Source: Candidatus Pelagibacter communis
Lineage (GTDB): Bacteria; Pseudomonadota; Alphaproteobacteria; Pelagibacterales; Pelagibacteraceae
Length of the DNA stretch: 57,174 nucleotides
Direction: 5' to 3'
NCBI GenBank assembly: GCA_001180065.1
Contig: CVSM01000049.1
Span: forward strand, 1-57,174
Within the stretch, counting starts at the first letter, position 1. Each line of letters begins with the position of its first letter. Position numbers and translations under genes: made by a program. Under the pieces are notes generated by a model, which was not told where the DNA came from, did not search any database, and saw only the letters and a list, made by a program, of their open reading frames with translations. This document shows, one piece after another, positions 35,020 through 43,766 of this stretch.

Positions 35020-35532
35020 TTAAAAAATTGATTTAGAGTATTTTTTCCAATTATCTTGATAATGCTTTGTGTTTTTAAATACTGCTTTTTTTTCATCCTC
35101 AGTAACTTCTCGTACAACCTTTCCAGGTGAACCTATTACTAATGAGTTATCAGGTATTTCTTTGTTTTCTGTTATTAAAGCTTTAGCACCAATAATACAA
35201 TTTTTTCCAATCTTTGCGTTATTAAGTATAACAGCACCAATTCCAATTAAACTGTTATCTCCTATCGTACATCCGTGGAGCATAACCATATGTCCTACTG
35301 TTACATCTTTTCCAATTTTTAACGGATAACCTGGATCGGTATGTAGAACACATCCATCTTGAACATTTGAACCCTCACCAACATAAATATTTTCAATATC
35401 TCCTCTTAGAGTGGCATTAAACCAAATACTTGAATTTTTTTCTAATGTAACATCTCCAATAATAGTTGCACTTGGTGCTACCCAATTTTCACCAGAGTTT
35501 TTTGGTTTTTTATCTTTTAAATCGTAAAACAT
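35020..35532 (-). CDS. gamma carbonic anhydrase-family protein (left-handed beta-helix)
   Basis: A 170-residue hexapeptide-repeat protein of the gamma carbonic anhydrase/PaaY family. Three candidate zinc His residues lie in VLHTDPG and VGHMVMLHGCTIGDN, with the characteristic spacing. Hexapeptide ranks such as IGDVTLEKN and IGIGAVILNNAKIGKNC run through the chain. Possible CO2 hydration, or a thioesterase-like role as in PaaY; neither can be confirmed. It is divergent from the redoxin gene across only 20 bases. Confidence 0.88.
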   Translation of the reverse strand: MFYDLKDKKPKNSGENWVAPSATIIGDVTLEKNSSIWFNATLRGDIENIYVGEGSNVQDGCVLHTDPGYPLKIGKDVTVGHMVMLHGCTIGDNSLIGIGAVILNNAKIGKNCIIGAKALITENKEIPDNSLVIGSPGKVVREVTEDEKKAVFKNTKHYQDNWKKYSKSIF

Positions 35533-35552
35533 AATTTATATATTATTACATT

Positions 35553-36107
35553 ATGCCCATAAAAACTCCAATATGTGATTTCGGACAAAAAGCTGAAGAC
35601 TTTAACCTTAAATCTACTGATAATAAGATGATTTCCCTTAATGATATTAAGGGTAAAAATGGAACGTTAATTATGTTTATCTGTAACCATTGTCCTTATG
35701 TAAAAGCAGTCACTAAAGATATTGTCGAAGACTGTAAAAAATTGAAAGATATTGGAATTAATTCTGTAGCTATTTGTGCAAATGACTCTGAAAATTATCC
35801 AGAAGATTCTTTTAATAATATGATTGAATTTGCCAAAAAAAATCAATTTAATTTTCCTTATTTAATCGATGAGACTCAAGAAATAGCTAAAATATATAAT
35901 GCAGTATGTACACCAGATTTTTTTGGTTATAACAATAATTTAGAACTCCAATATAGAGGAAGATTAAGAGAACTTAAAAATTTGGTTCCAGTAAGAGAAA
36001 GTGAAAGTGATTTATTTAAAGCAATGAAACAAATTTCTTTAACAGGTAAAGGACCTGCAACGCAGATACCAAGTGCTGGATGTGGTATTAAATGGAAAAA
36101 TAATTAA
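35553..36107 (+). CDS. thioredoxin-family (redoxin/AhpC-TSA-like) protein
   Basis: A 184-residue thioredoxin-fold protein with the redox motif CNHCPYV (Cys44 and Cys47) in IMFICNHCPYVKAVTKDI, after an AhpC-like FGQKAEDFNLKSTDNKMISL start. It probably reduces disulfides or peroxides in the cytosol, as no signal peptide is evident. The family (often annotated redoxin or thioredoxin family) has no fixed substrate. It overlaps the following glycosyltransferase start by one base (TAATG). Confidence 0.88.
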   Translation: MPIKTPICDFGQKAEDFNLKSTDNKMISLNDIKGKNGTLIMFICNHCPYVKAVTKDIVEDCKKLKDIGINSVAICANDSENYPEDSFNNMIEFAKKNQFNFPYLIDETQEIAKIYNAVCTPDFFGYNNNLELQYRGRLRELKNLVPVRESESDLFKAMKQISLTGKGPATQIPSAGCGIKWKNN

Positions 36108-37189
36108 TGTATTTAATAATAACAAGATCTTTTCCACCAGAGTATGGAGGAATGCAAAGCTTAATGTGGGGTCTGACAAATGAAATGTCTAAAAACTTTA
36201 TGATTAAAGTTTTTGCAGATTACATGGAAAACCATAAAGAATTTGATAAAAAAGCTAATTTTTCTATAGAAAGAGTTGGTGGTATCAAATTTTTAAGAAA
36301 GATTAGAAAAGCACATTTAGTAAGTGAATTTTTAAAAGACAATAAAGTAAAAGGTTTAATCGCTGATCACTGGAAAAGTCTAGAGCTAATTAAAACTGAT
36401 AAAAAAAAATTTTGTTTGATCCATGGAAAAGAAATTAATCATCAAAAAGGAAGTTCATTAAATAAAAGAGTAATTAAAGTTTTAAACAATGTTGAAAAGG
36501 TAATTGCTAATTCCGAATATACTAAAAATCTAGCAATTAATAACGGGGTAAATAAAGATAAAATAATTGTAATTAATCCTGGAGTTGATCCTGCTAAGGA
36601 TTTAAACAATAAATCTTTAGAAAAAGTTGAAAGTTTACTTAAAACAAAATCACCAAGATTAATTACTGTTTCAAGATTTGATAAAAGAAAAAATCATGAA
36701 AAAATAATTATGGCTCTAAGAAATTTAAAACAAATATATCCAAACTTAGTCTATATTTGTATTGGTTATGGTGATGAAGAACAAAATATTAAAGACTTAG
36801 TAAAAGAGCTTGATTTAGGTCCTCAAGTTATGTTTTTTAAGGATATAAGTGATGATTTAAAAAATTCTTTAATAGCCAAGTCAAATATTTTTGTTATGCC
36901 ATCAATAATTTATAAAAAGTCTGTAGAGGGATTTGGAATTGCTTACATTGAAGCAGCACAATATGGAGTTCCCTCTCTGGGTGGAAAAGATGGTGGTGCT
37001 TCTGATGCCATTAAACATGAAAAAACCGGGCTGATTTGTGATGGAAATGAACTTGATGATATCTATTCCTCACTAAATTCAATGATAGAAAATAAAAAAT
37101 ATTTAGAGTTTGGAAAAAATGCGAAAGAATTTGTTTCTAAATTTACCTGGGAAAAAACTTTAGAGGAATATAAAAAAATTCTAAACTAA
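36107..37189 (+). CDS. GT4-family glycosyltransferase
   Basis: A 360-residue retaining GT-B enzyme. The donor-domain pattern is complete: SRFDKRKNHEKIIMALRNL (about 189-207), a GYGDEEQNI segment, and the closing EGFGIAYIEAAQYGVPSL with two Glu residues seven apart. The acceptor half begins PPEYGGMQSLMWGLTNE. Nucleotide-sugar and acceptor are unknown; synthesis of lipopolysaccharide or capsule is likely given the neighbours. It ends with a four-base overlap with the convergent GT9 gene. Confidence 0.9.
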   Translation: MYLIITRSFPPEYGGMQSLMWGLTNEMSKNFMIKVFADYMENHKEFDKKANFSIERVGGIKFLRKIRKAHLVSEFLKDNKVKGLIADHWKSLELIKTDKKKFCLIHGKEINHQKGSSLNKRVIKVLNNVEKVIANSEYTKNLAINNGVNKDKIIVINPGVDPAKDLNNKSLEKVESLLKTKSPRLITVSRFDKRKNHEKIIMALRNLKQIYPNLVYICIGYGDEEQNIKDLVKELDLGPQVMFFKDISDDLKNSLIAKSNIFVMPSIIYKKSVEGFGIAYIEAAQYGVPSLGGKDGGASDAIKHEKTGLICDGNELDDIYSSLNSMIENKKYLEFGKNAKEFVSKFTWEKTLEEYKKILN

Positions 37190-38142
37190 GATTTATTTTT
37201 GTTTTTTAATGAACTAGATAATCTTTCAAAAACTTTTTCAGCACTTAAATTATTAAGGTCACTTACTTCAATTGCTTTGAAATTTTCTCTTTCAATACTC
37301 ACTTTGTAAGCTGTTGTATGTTTTCCAAACAAAGTAAAACCTTTAGCACCTACGTGTGCTGCAATATGAGCTGGCCCAGTATCATTTGCAATAACGAAGG
37401 AGCTATCTTTAATTAAAGAGGTTAATTGAGAAATATTTAGTGCTTTTCCATTATCTAATATAGGTTGAGCATTAATTTTTTTTGCATCATTTATTTCGGT
37501 AGGACCTGGGGCTGTAATAATTTTATACTCATTACCAAATGTACCTAAAATAAGTTTTATAAGATTATTATAATAAGGCCATTTTTTAATATTTAGGTGA
37601 GGTGAACAAAAAGGAAATAACAGAATAAATTTATCCAATTTGAAATTATTTTTAATTTCATTAATTTCAGAACATGCCCAATTAAAATCTGGATTTAGGG
37701 TAAAGGATGTTTTTAATCCTGAACTTTTTAATTGATGATTAAATCTGTCTAAAACAGAAAGTTTATCAAAATCTTTTTTATTTATCACTTCAGGTAAGGT
37801 TGTAATAGAGCTAGACCATGTTTCTTTTTTAGAATTAGGAAAAATAATATTTTTATAAAAATTTGTTCTTGAAGAATTTTGTAAATCAAAGACTTTTGAA
37901 AATTTGAATTTTTTGAGTTTTTTCATCAAAAAATATAAATAAATTAAATTATATCTTGGTAATCTTTTGTCTAAAATTATTTCATGAATGAATGGATTTT
38001 TTTTAAATACCTCTAAATAAGCTTTTGTTGTTAATAAACAAATTCTATCATTTTTGTGATTTTCAAATATATCTTGAATTGCACCACTAGCTTGAGCTAT
38101 ATCTCCTAATGAACCATGTTTGATAATTAAAATATTAGACAT
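37186..38142 (-). CDS. GT9-family glycosyltransferase (heptosyltransferase-like)
   Basis: A 318-residue GT-B enzyme of the LPS heptosyltransferase family. The N-terminal IIKHGSLGDIAQASGAIQDI and the C-terminal FVIANDTGPAHIAAHVGAKG are the diagnostic pair; the latter binds the ADP-heptose donor. It probably adds a sugar to the lipid A core or a related surface glycan. Convergent with the GT4 gene and divergent from the DUF6165 gene. Confidence 0.88.
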   Translation of the reverse strand: MSNILIIKHGSLGDIAQASGAIQDIFENHKNDRICLLTTKAYLEVFKKNPFIHEIILDKRLPRYNLIYLYFLMKKLKKFKFSKVFDLQNSSRTNFYKNIIFPNSKKETWSSSITTLPEVINKKDFDKLSVLDRFNHQLKSSGLKTSFTLNPDFNWACSEINEIKNNFKLDKFILLFPFCSPHLNIKKWPYYNNLIKLILGTFGNEYKIITAPGPTEINDAKKINAQPILDNGKALNISQLTSLIKDSSFVIANDTGPAHIAAHVGAKGFTLFGKHTTAYKVSIERENFKAIEVSDLNNLSAEKVFERLSSSLKNKNKS

Positions 38143-38174
38143 ATTTATAACAAGATAACACAGTATTTAATTTT

Positions 38175-38564
38175 ATGAATAAAATTATAATCGAAGTTTC
38201 TATTGGTGAACTCTTGGATAAAATTTCAATTTTAGAAATAAAAAAAGAAAAAATTAAGGATCCGGACAAACAAAAATTTATCAACGAAGAATATTCTGTT
38301 CTGAAAAATCAATTGGATAAAAATATTAAAACTTCAGAAAAACTTAATGAATTATTTCAATCTTTAAAAAAAATTAATGAAAAACTTTGGGTTATAGAGG
38401 ATGAAAAAAGAAAATGTGAAAAAAATAAAGATTTCGGTGAAAAATTTATTAAACTTTCTAGAGATGTTCACTTTTTTAATGATGATAGAGCAAAGATAAA
38501 ATTAGAGATTAATAATATTACTGGATCTAAAATTAAAGAGATTAAAGAATATACAAGTTATTAG
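38175..38564 (+). CDS. DUF6165 family protein
   Basis: A 129-residue helical protein whose start, IIEVSIGELLDKISILEIKK, and mid-segment, EKLWVIEDEKRKCE, match the DUF6165 family, usually encoded next to LPS glycosyltransferases. Function unknown; no membrane segment or signal peptide. It has a positively charged, coiled-coil-prone middle. It is followed after two bases by a membrane glycosyltransferase, so both are likely one transcript. Confidence 0.8.
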   Translation: MNKIIIEVSIGELLDKISILEIKKEKIKDPDKQKFINEEYSVLKNQLDKNIKTSEKLNELFQSLKKINEKLWVIEDEKRKCEKNKDFGEKFIKLSRDVHFFNDDRAKIKLEINNITGSKIKEIKEYTSY

Positions 38565-38566
38565 TA

Positions 38567-39772
38567 ATGATTATAAAGTTTCTCAATCAGAAAAACTATA
38601 AACTTAATCTATTTCTTTTATTTTCTTTAATAGGAATTTCAATAAGAGTCTGGATCAGCCAGTTTGGATCAAATTTTGATTTTACAATGTGGCAAATAAA
38701 CTTGGATTTGTTTAAACAAGGAAAAAGTATTTATGAATTTGGTAACTATACTTATTCAACTCCATGGATTTATACTTTATATTTTTTAGACTCGATTTCC
38801 TCACCTTTTATTGAAAGTATTTCTTTTATAAAAAAAATTCCTGGGAATTTTTATAGGTTTAAAATAATTATTTTTTTAAGTTTAATAGATATTTATATTT
38901 TTTATCTCTTATACAAAAATTATTCATTAAAAATTGGATTATTATTTATCCTGAATCCAATTAGTATAATTCTCACTGGTCATCACAACGCTTTTGATAA
39001 TTATGCCATTTTATTTGGTTTATTAGGTATCCTTAATTATGGTGAACTAAATAAAGAAATTAATTTAAAAAAATTAATTTCAATTTTTTTATTTGGCTTA
39101 TCAATATCAATCAAACATATTTTGCTTTTTTTTCCTTTATGGTGGGCATTTAAAGAAAAAAAATTAATCAATAAATTGTTAGTTTTAACAATTCCTTATT
39201 TAATTTTTATAATTACTTTTGCTCCTTTCTTGCCAGAAGATTTTCTAAATATAATTAATAAAATACTTTATTTTGGTAAAAGCGAAACAGGACCTTTTTG
39301 GAAAATTATTTTACCTGAAATTTTTGATAGATATTTAAATTTTCATACTCTTTTTTCTCTATTAATGATTATTCTAGGTTTTTGTTTTGTAAATAAAAAT
39401 CTTAAACAAAGTTTTTATCTATATTTAATCGCTGTTATCGCCTTCGCGCCTCAAATGTATACACAATATTTATTTATTCCTTTAATTGCAGTAGTTATTT
39501 ATTGTAATTTGAAAACTGCTATTTTTACTATAATAGCGTCATTATTATTTTTGGTTGATGGTGATCAACTAAGTATTCAATATTTACGTGATATTTTTGA
39601 TTGGAATCTTAGATATACAAGAATTGTTTTTTATCCTCTTACTTTAATTTTACTTATAGAATTTTTTGAAAAAGCAGCAAATACAAAAAAAATTAATTCT
39701 ACTTTTTTTAGTTTGTTTAACATCTTCATAAATAACGTAAAAAAATCACTTAAATTTAAAAAAATCAAATAA
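38567..39772 (+). CDS. polytopic membrane glycosyltransferase-like protein (GT-C type)
   Basis: A 401-residue inner-membrane protein with about 9-11 hydrophobic helices. The first loop after helix 1 has SNFDFTMWQINLDLF, with a DFxMW pattern resembling the acidic catalytic loop of GT-C enzymes that use polyprenyl-phosphate sugars. A LFILNPISIILTGHHNAFDNYAIL stretch contains the conserved-looking residues NP..I...GHHNAFD; similar motifs occur in ALG6/PIG-M and GT87 relatives. Donor and acceptor are unknown. It is probably part of the surface-glycan gene set. Confidence 0.65.
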   Translation: MIIKFLNQKNYKLNLFLLFSLIGISIRVWISQFGSNFDFTMWQINLDLFKQGKSIYEFGNYTYSTPWIYTLYFLDSISSPFIESISFIKKIPGNFYRFKIIIFLSLIDIYIFYLLYKNYSLKIGLLFILNPISIILTGHHNAFDNYAILFGLLGILNYGELNKEINLKKLISIFLFGLSISIKHILLFFPLWWAFKEKKLINKLLVLTIPYLIFIITFAPFLPEDFLNIINKILYFGKSETGPFWKIILPEIFDRYLNFHTLFSLLMIILGFCFVNKNLKQSFYLYLIAVIAFAPQMYTQYLFIPLIAVVIYCNLKTAIFTIIASLLFLVDGDQLSIQYLRDIFDWNLRYTRIVFYPLTLILLIEFFEKAANTKKINSTFFSLFNIFINNVKKSLKFKKIK

Positions 39773-40444
39773 TTAATAAGAGTATCTCTTTTCAAGAAAT
39801 TTAATCACGTTATGAATAATAAATGTCATAAATAAATATATACCACCAGCAACTATAAATACTTCAATAGGCTTAAAAGTTGTTGAAATAATATATTTTG
39901 CAACTCCTGTTAAATCCATAAGTGTGACTGTACTAGCTAACGAAGTACCTTTCATCATTAAGATAATCTCATTTCCATAAGCTGGTAAAGATTGTCTTAT
40001 AGCTATCGGAATTTGAATTTTATAAAAAATTATCTTATTTGATATCCCTAAACTTTTTCCTGCTTCTATTATTCCTGGTTTAATTGTTTGAAATGCTGAT
40101 CGTAATATCTCAGAGGTGTATGCGCCAGTATTTAATGCAAAAGCAATTATTGCACACCAATAAGGTTCTTTTAATATCGCCCATAAAATAGTTGATCTTA
40201 AATACTCGATTTGACCTAAGCCAAAATAAATAATGAATATTTGCACTAGAAGTGGAGTGCCTCTAAACACATATGAATATCCATAAGCAAATCTATTGAT
40301 AAAAAAATTCTTATTTAATCTTAGAATTGCAAAGAGAAGACCAATAAATAATCCTACAATCAGAGAGACTGATAGAAGTTTTAAAGTAATTACAGTAGCG
40401 CCGATTAATTTTGGGAAGCTATTAATCATCAATTCAAAATCCAT
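39773..40444 (-). CDS. polar amino acid ABC transporter permease (HisM type)
   Basis: A 223-residue membrane protein with five helices and the amino-acid permease signature (EAA loop) IEAGKSLGISNKIIFYKIQI. It pairs with the permease at 40444 to form the transmembrane channel. The genes overlap by one base (stop TAA/start ATG). The ATP-binding subunit is not encoded beside these genes in this window. The HisMQ type rests on the sequence YSYVFRGTPLLVQIFIIYFG, in which RGTPLLVQ is the family marker. Confidence 0.9.
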   Translation of the reverse strand: MDFELMINSFPKLIGATVITLKLLSVSLIVGLFIGLLFAILRLNKNFFINRFAYGYSYVFRGTPLLVQIFIIYFGLGQIEYLRSTILWAILKEPYWCAIIAFALNTGAYTSEILRSAFQTIKPGIIEAGKSLGISNKIIFYKIQIPIAIRQSLPAYGNEIILMMKGTSLASTVTLMDLTGVAKYIISTTFKPIEVFIVAGGIYLFMTFIIHNVIKFLEKRYSY

Positions 40445-41136
40445 TAATACCCCCTGCTATATTTAACTTCTAATCTGTTAATTAATTTCATACTTAAAAA
40501 AGTAAGTAATAAATACAAAACTGCGGCAAATGAGTAAAAAAATAAAGGATCTCTAGTAGATCCTGCAGCAATATAAGATTGTCTCATAATTTCAACTAAA
40601 CCTGTGACTGAAATTAAAGAGGTATCTTTAAGTGTAATTTGCCAAACATTGCTTAAATTTGGTATCGCCAGTCTTAACATTTGTGGAAGAATAATTTTGT
40701 AAAACTTTTTGAACTTACTGAATCCTAAAACTTCTGCAGCTTCAAATTGTCCTTTATCAATCGATTGAATCGCTCCTCTAAAAACTTCAGTGGAATAAGC
40801 ACCAGATATTATTCCAATAGCAAATGAACCAGTCACAAATGCATTAATTTCTATATATTCGTTATACCCAAACATTGATGCAACAAACATAATTGCTCCA
40901 CTTCCACCAAAAAAGAAAAGGTAAATTACTAATAATTCAGGTACACCTCTAATAATAGTTGTGTAAGTATTTGCGATATAATTTAAAGATTTATATTTAG
41001 ATAACTTTAAAGGAGTAAAAATTGCAGCAAAGGTAAAACCAATGAGCATTGCTGTAATTGATACAGCAATCGTCATTAGGGTAGCTCGAAATAATTCATC
41101 ACCCCAACCAGTATCTCCAAATGCTAGAAGTTCCAT
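40444..41136 (-). CDS. polar amino acid ABC transporter permease (HisQ type)
   Basis: A 230-residue five-helix permease with the RGVPELLVIYLFFFGG marker, EVFRGAIQSIDKGQFEAAEV and an EAA loop, AAEVLGFSKFKKFYKIILPQ. It forms the heterodimeric channel with the 39773-40444 protein. It starts seven bases after a GC-rich intercistronic hairpin (41144-41166) that separates it from the binding protein gene. Substrate probably basic or polar amino acids, by analogy with the binding protein. Confidence 0.9.
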   Translation of the reverse strand: MELLAFGDTGWGDELFRATLMTIAVSITAMLIGFTFAAIFTPLKLSKYKSLNYIANTYTTIIRGVPELLVIYLFFFGGSGAIMFVASMFGYNEYIEINAFVTGSFAIGIISGAYSTEVFRGAIQSIDKGQFEAAEVLGFSKFKKFYKIILPQMLRLAIPNLSNVWQITLKDTSLISVTGLVEIMRQSYIAAGSTRDPLFFYSFAAVLYLLLTFLSMKLINRLEVKYSRGY

Positions 41137-41143
41137 ACAGATC

Positions 41144-41166
41144 GGCGACTATACATGATAGTCGCC
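41144..41166. promoter_or_regulatory. perfect intercistronic hairpin between binding-protein and permease genes
   Basis: GGCGACTAT (41144-41152) pairs with ATAGTCGCC (41158-41166) across a five-base loop. The stem is perfect and GC-rich for this genome. There is no U-tract after it on the minus strand. It sits between the binding-protein stop and the permease start and may protect the upstream mRNA from 3' exonucleases. Confidence 0.6.
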
Positions 41167-41181
41167 AAATCTAAAATTTAA

Positions 41182-42009
41182 TTACATAGAAGCGTCAAAG
41201 CCGAACCACTTAGTAGCTATTCTACTAATATCTCCGTTCTTTCTTGCTTTATTTATTGCGGCATTAAACTTTTTCAAAAGTTCAGTATCATCTTTTCTAA
41301 TACCTACTCCAACACCGTTTCCAAATGCACCACCTGAGAAAGTTGGTCCTGTTAATACAACTGGCTTACCAGATTTTTCTGCATAATCACTGAACGCAAC
41401 AGCAGCAGCCAATGCAGCATCACACCTTCCTGATGCTAAATCTAAGTTAACTTCGTCTTGTGTTTTATAAGTTCTTACATTTACTTTACCTACATCACCA
41501 GAGTCTAAAAAGTTTTGGTGAATTGTAGCAGTTTGTACACAAACAGTTTTACCTGCTAATGCAGCAGTAAGTGTTTTAAGATCTTTTTTAGCTGTAGCAT
41601 TTGGTTTTGTAAGATTTATCCCAGCAGATGTATCTAAACCTTCTAGGCTAGATCCTTTCATGACTGCTAAAGATGCAACTTCATCTGCATATCCTTGAGA
41701 AAAGCTAATAGCTTTTTGTCTTTCTGCTGTGATTGACATACCTGCCATTATTGCATCAAACTTTCTCATTATTAACGCTGGAATCATTCCATCCCAGTCT
41801 TGCTCGACTATCGTGCATTGCTCACCAATATATCTACAAAGTGTCCAAGCCAACTCAACTTCAAACCCAATTAATTTACCAGATTCATCTTTTGAGTTCC
41901 ATGGAGGGTAAGCACCCTCTGTTCCTATTCTTATTTTATCAGCATTAACATTTCCTATTATTAATAAAGAAAATACTGCTGAAAAAATAATTTTTTTAAA
42001 TATATCCAT
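41182..42009 (-). CDS. polar amino acid ABC transporter substrate-binding protein
   Basis: A 275-residue periplasmic receptor (SBP_bac_3 family) with a signal peptide (KIIFSAVFSLLIIGNVNA, cleavage near NVNA-DKIR). It shows EGAYPPWNSKDESGKLIGFE, the family entry motif, and MAGMSITAERQKAISFS, where the Arg contacts the ligand carboxylate. The best match is the lysine/arginine/ornithine/histidine/octopine class. I place the start at the ATG at 42009, since the AGGAGAG site has better spacing to it than to the ATG at 42012. No ATPase gene for this transporter is in the window. Confidence 0.9.
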   Translation of the reverse strand: MDIFKKIIFSAVFSLLIIGNVNADKIRIGTEGAYPPWNSKDESGKLIGFEVELAWTLCRYIGEQCTIVEQDWDGMIPALIMRKFDAIMAGMSITAERQKAISFSQGYADEVASLAVMKGSSLEGLDTSAGINLTKPNATAKKDLKTLTAALAGKTVCVQTATIHQNFLDSGDVGKVNVRTYKTQDEVNLDLASGRCDAALAAAVAFSDYAEKSGKPVVLTGPTFSGGAFGNGVGVGIRKDDTELLKKFNAAINKARKNGDISRIATKWFGFDASM

Positions 42010-42070
42010 CATTCTCTCCTTTAATAAAAATATAAGTATTTCATAAATTGTGGATTTAAAAAAGAAAAAA

Positions 42071-43111
42071 TTAGTGATTTATCGATGAAGAAAAATTCCA
42101 CGCACAATCAAAACTAGGCACATAAACCCTAGATAATTTAGTATTTCCAAAATGATGATGAAATACATTCAGCCAATTTTCAACTTGGTGGGGTTTTTTA
42201 TCTTGACTACCTACTTGAGCAGTAATTACTCCTTTAGGTTTAAGAATTCTTACTAGAGAATCCATATTTTTGGCAGCAAGATCTATACAAAACTGGTCAT
42301 CATTTAGATCAACGAAAATATGATCATATGTATCTTCGTTAACTGTCTTTATACTTTCAAAAGCGTCGCCCCATACACATTTAACTGAATTCTTTTCTGT
42401 AGATTTTTTTCCAATATCGCCAAGATGTTTATTACAAACTTCAACAACTTCTGGATCTAATTCATACCAGTCTATAAAATTAAACTTTTTTGAAATACAT
42501 TCTCGTGCAACGCCACCATCACCACCGCCAATTATTGCAGCTCTTTCATTTTTTTTATTCAATTTTAGTCCTGCTCCGACAAAAGTTGAACTATATAAAT
42601 GCTCATCTGAAGCTGCTACTTGTATTTCACCATCAATAAATAAAGATTTTCCAAATTGTTCTAATTCTAAAATTTCAATGTGTTGACCAACTTTTGATTT
42701 AAAGTCTTCTAAAACTTCATTTACAACATATGATTTTTGTAATCCAGGTGAACTATAAATATCATGGTAAAGAGATCTGGTATCTCTATTAAATTCTTTT
42801 TTAACAATTCTTTTGTATTCAAATTCTTTTTTTATAATATCAATTGCTACTGATGGACTTATTTTTCCACAGGTAAAAAAATCAAAACTAATTATTCCTT
42901 TTTCTGGAAATGTATGAAAACTTATGTGGCTTTCAGCTAATAAAGCTAAAATGGTAAAGCCCTGAGGTTCAAATTTATATTTAGAAATATTTAGAATAGT
43001 TACGTCAGCTGCTTTAGCAATTTTATTTATGACTTCTTCAAAAACTGAAGGATCGTACTCTTTTGTAGTACCTATAATATCTAAAGTAATATGCTCCCCA
43101 ACTTTAATCAT
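42071..43111 (-). CDS. fused S-adenosylmethionine decarboxylase / spermidine synthase-like protein
   Basis: A 346-residue protein joining a SpeD domain (about 1-115) to a SpeE domain (about 120-346). The SpeD part carries LLAESHISFHTFPEKGIISF with the self-cleavage Glu60-Ser61 (Ser becomes the pyruvoyl group), His66, and Cys81 in FFTCG. The SpeE part has the SAM-binding GGGDGG at 195-200 and Asp-rich segments, but the normal VDSSDP-type acceptor loop reads FVDLNDDQF. So it makes decarboxylated AdoMet and transfers its aminopropyl group; the altered loop leaves the amine acceptor open. It starts an operon-like run with the MTA salvage genes, which would recycle its by-product. Confidence 0.9.
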   Translation of the reverse strand: MIKVGEHITLDIIGTTKEYDPSVFEEVINKIAKAADVTILNISKYKFEPQGFTILALLAESHISFHTFPEKGIISFDFFTCGKISPSVAIDIIKKEFEYKRIVKKEFNRDTRSLYHDIYSSPGLQKSYVVNEVLEDFKSKVGQHIEILELEQFGKSLFIDGEIQVAASDEHLYSSTFVGAGLKLNKKNERAAIIGGGDGGVARECISKKFNFIDWYELDPEVVEVCNKHLGDIGKKSTEKNSVKCVWGDAFESIKTVNEDTYDHIFVDLNDDQFCIDLAAKNMDSLVRILKPKGVITAQVGSQDKKPHQVENWLNVFHHHFGNTKLSRVYVPSFDCAWNFSSSINH

Positions 43112-43112
43112 C

Positions 43113-43766
43113 TTACCCTTTTTTATAGTTTTTAGCCTTATCTAAAACTTTTTTCATTTCTTCAAATGAAAGAATCTTAGGTTTACCTAATTTTAAAGCA
43201 ATAGTGTATTGATGACAAATATTTTCTATCTCTTGTGCAAGTTCAAATGCATCCTCTAAATTTTTTCCAAAAGCAACCTGACCGTGATTAGACATTAAAC
43301 AAGCACTTCTATTCTCTAAAGCTTTTATTACATTTCTAGATAACTCTTCAGTCCCAAAAGTAGCGTATTCAGCACATTTAATGTCATCTCCTCCTGCAAG
43401 AGCAATCATGTAATGAAAAGGTGGTATTGATTTACCATGTGAAGATACAGCCGTTGCGTGTGGAGAATGAGCATGAACAATGGCGTGTGCTTCTTTTTTT
43501 TTTGCGTATATATCTCGATGAAATCTCCATTCGGACGATGGTTTGTTGATTGAGTCTGTTTTTTCCTCTTCGTTAAAACCCATAAAAACAATATCTTCGG
43601 GTTTTAGAGTTTCATATTTTTTTCCTGATGGAGTAATTAAGTATCCCTCCAAATCATCTTCTTTTCCTCTTAATGAAATATTACCTGATCTAAGCGGTGA
43701 AAGATTTGTAGAGTTTAATTTTAATGAATATTCAATAATTTGATTTCTTTGATCTAAATTCTTCAT
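43113..43766 (-). CDS. class II aldolase, FucA-like, probable 5-methylthioribulose-1-phosphate aldolase
   Basis: A 217-residue class II zinc aldolase/adducin-family protein. Zinc ligands His98, His100 and His161 (VHAHSPHATA, MSNHG) and the catalytic Glu79 in KPSSEWRFH match L-fuculose-1-phosphate aldolase. Further stretches, IPPFHYMIALAGGDDI and CAEYATFGTEELS, are also FucA-like. Because it is flanked by mtnA and a SpeDE fusion, the natural substrate is likely 5-methylthioribulose-1-phosphate, giving DHAP and methylthioacetaldehyde, as in the DHAP shunt described for other bacteria. An MtnB dehydratase is the alternative, but the aldolase-type motifs and absence of mtnC, mtnD and mtnK argue against it. 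Confidence 0.82.
   Translation of the reverse strand: MKNLDQRNQIIEYSLKLNSTNLSPLRSGNISLRGKEDDLEGYLITPSGKKYETLKPEDIVFMGFNEEEKTDSINKPSSEWRFHRDIYAKKKEAHAIVHAHSPHATAVSSHGKSIPPFHYMIALAGGDDIKCAEYATFGTEELSRNVIKALENRSACLMSNHGQVAFGKNLEDAFELAQEIENICHQYTIALKLGKPKILSFEEMKKVLDKAKNYKKG

Noticed and set aside
43113-43766. MtnB methylthioribulose-1-phosphate dehydratase
   Set aside because: The catalytic Glu/His arrangement and neighbouring segments match FucA-type aldolases, and mtnC/mtnD/mtnK are absent nearby.
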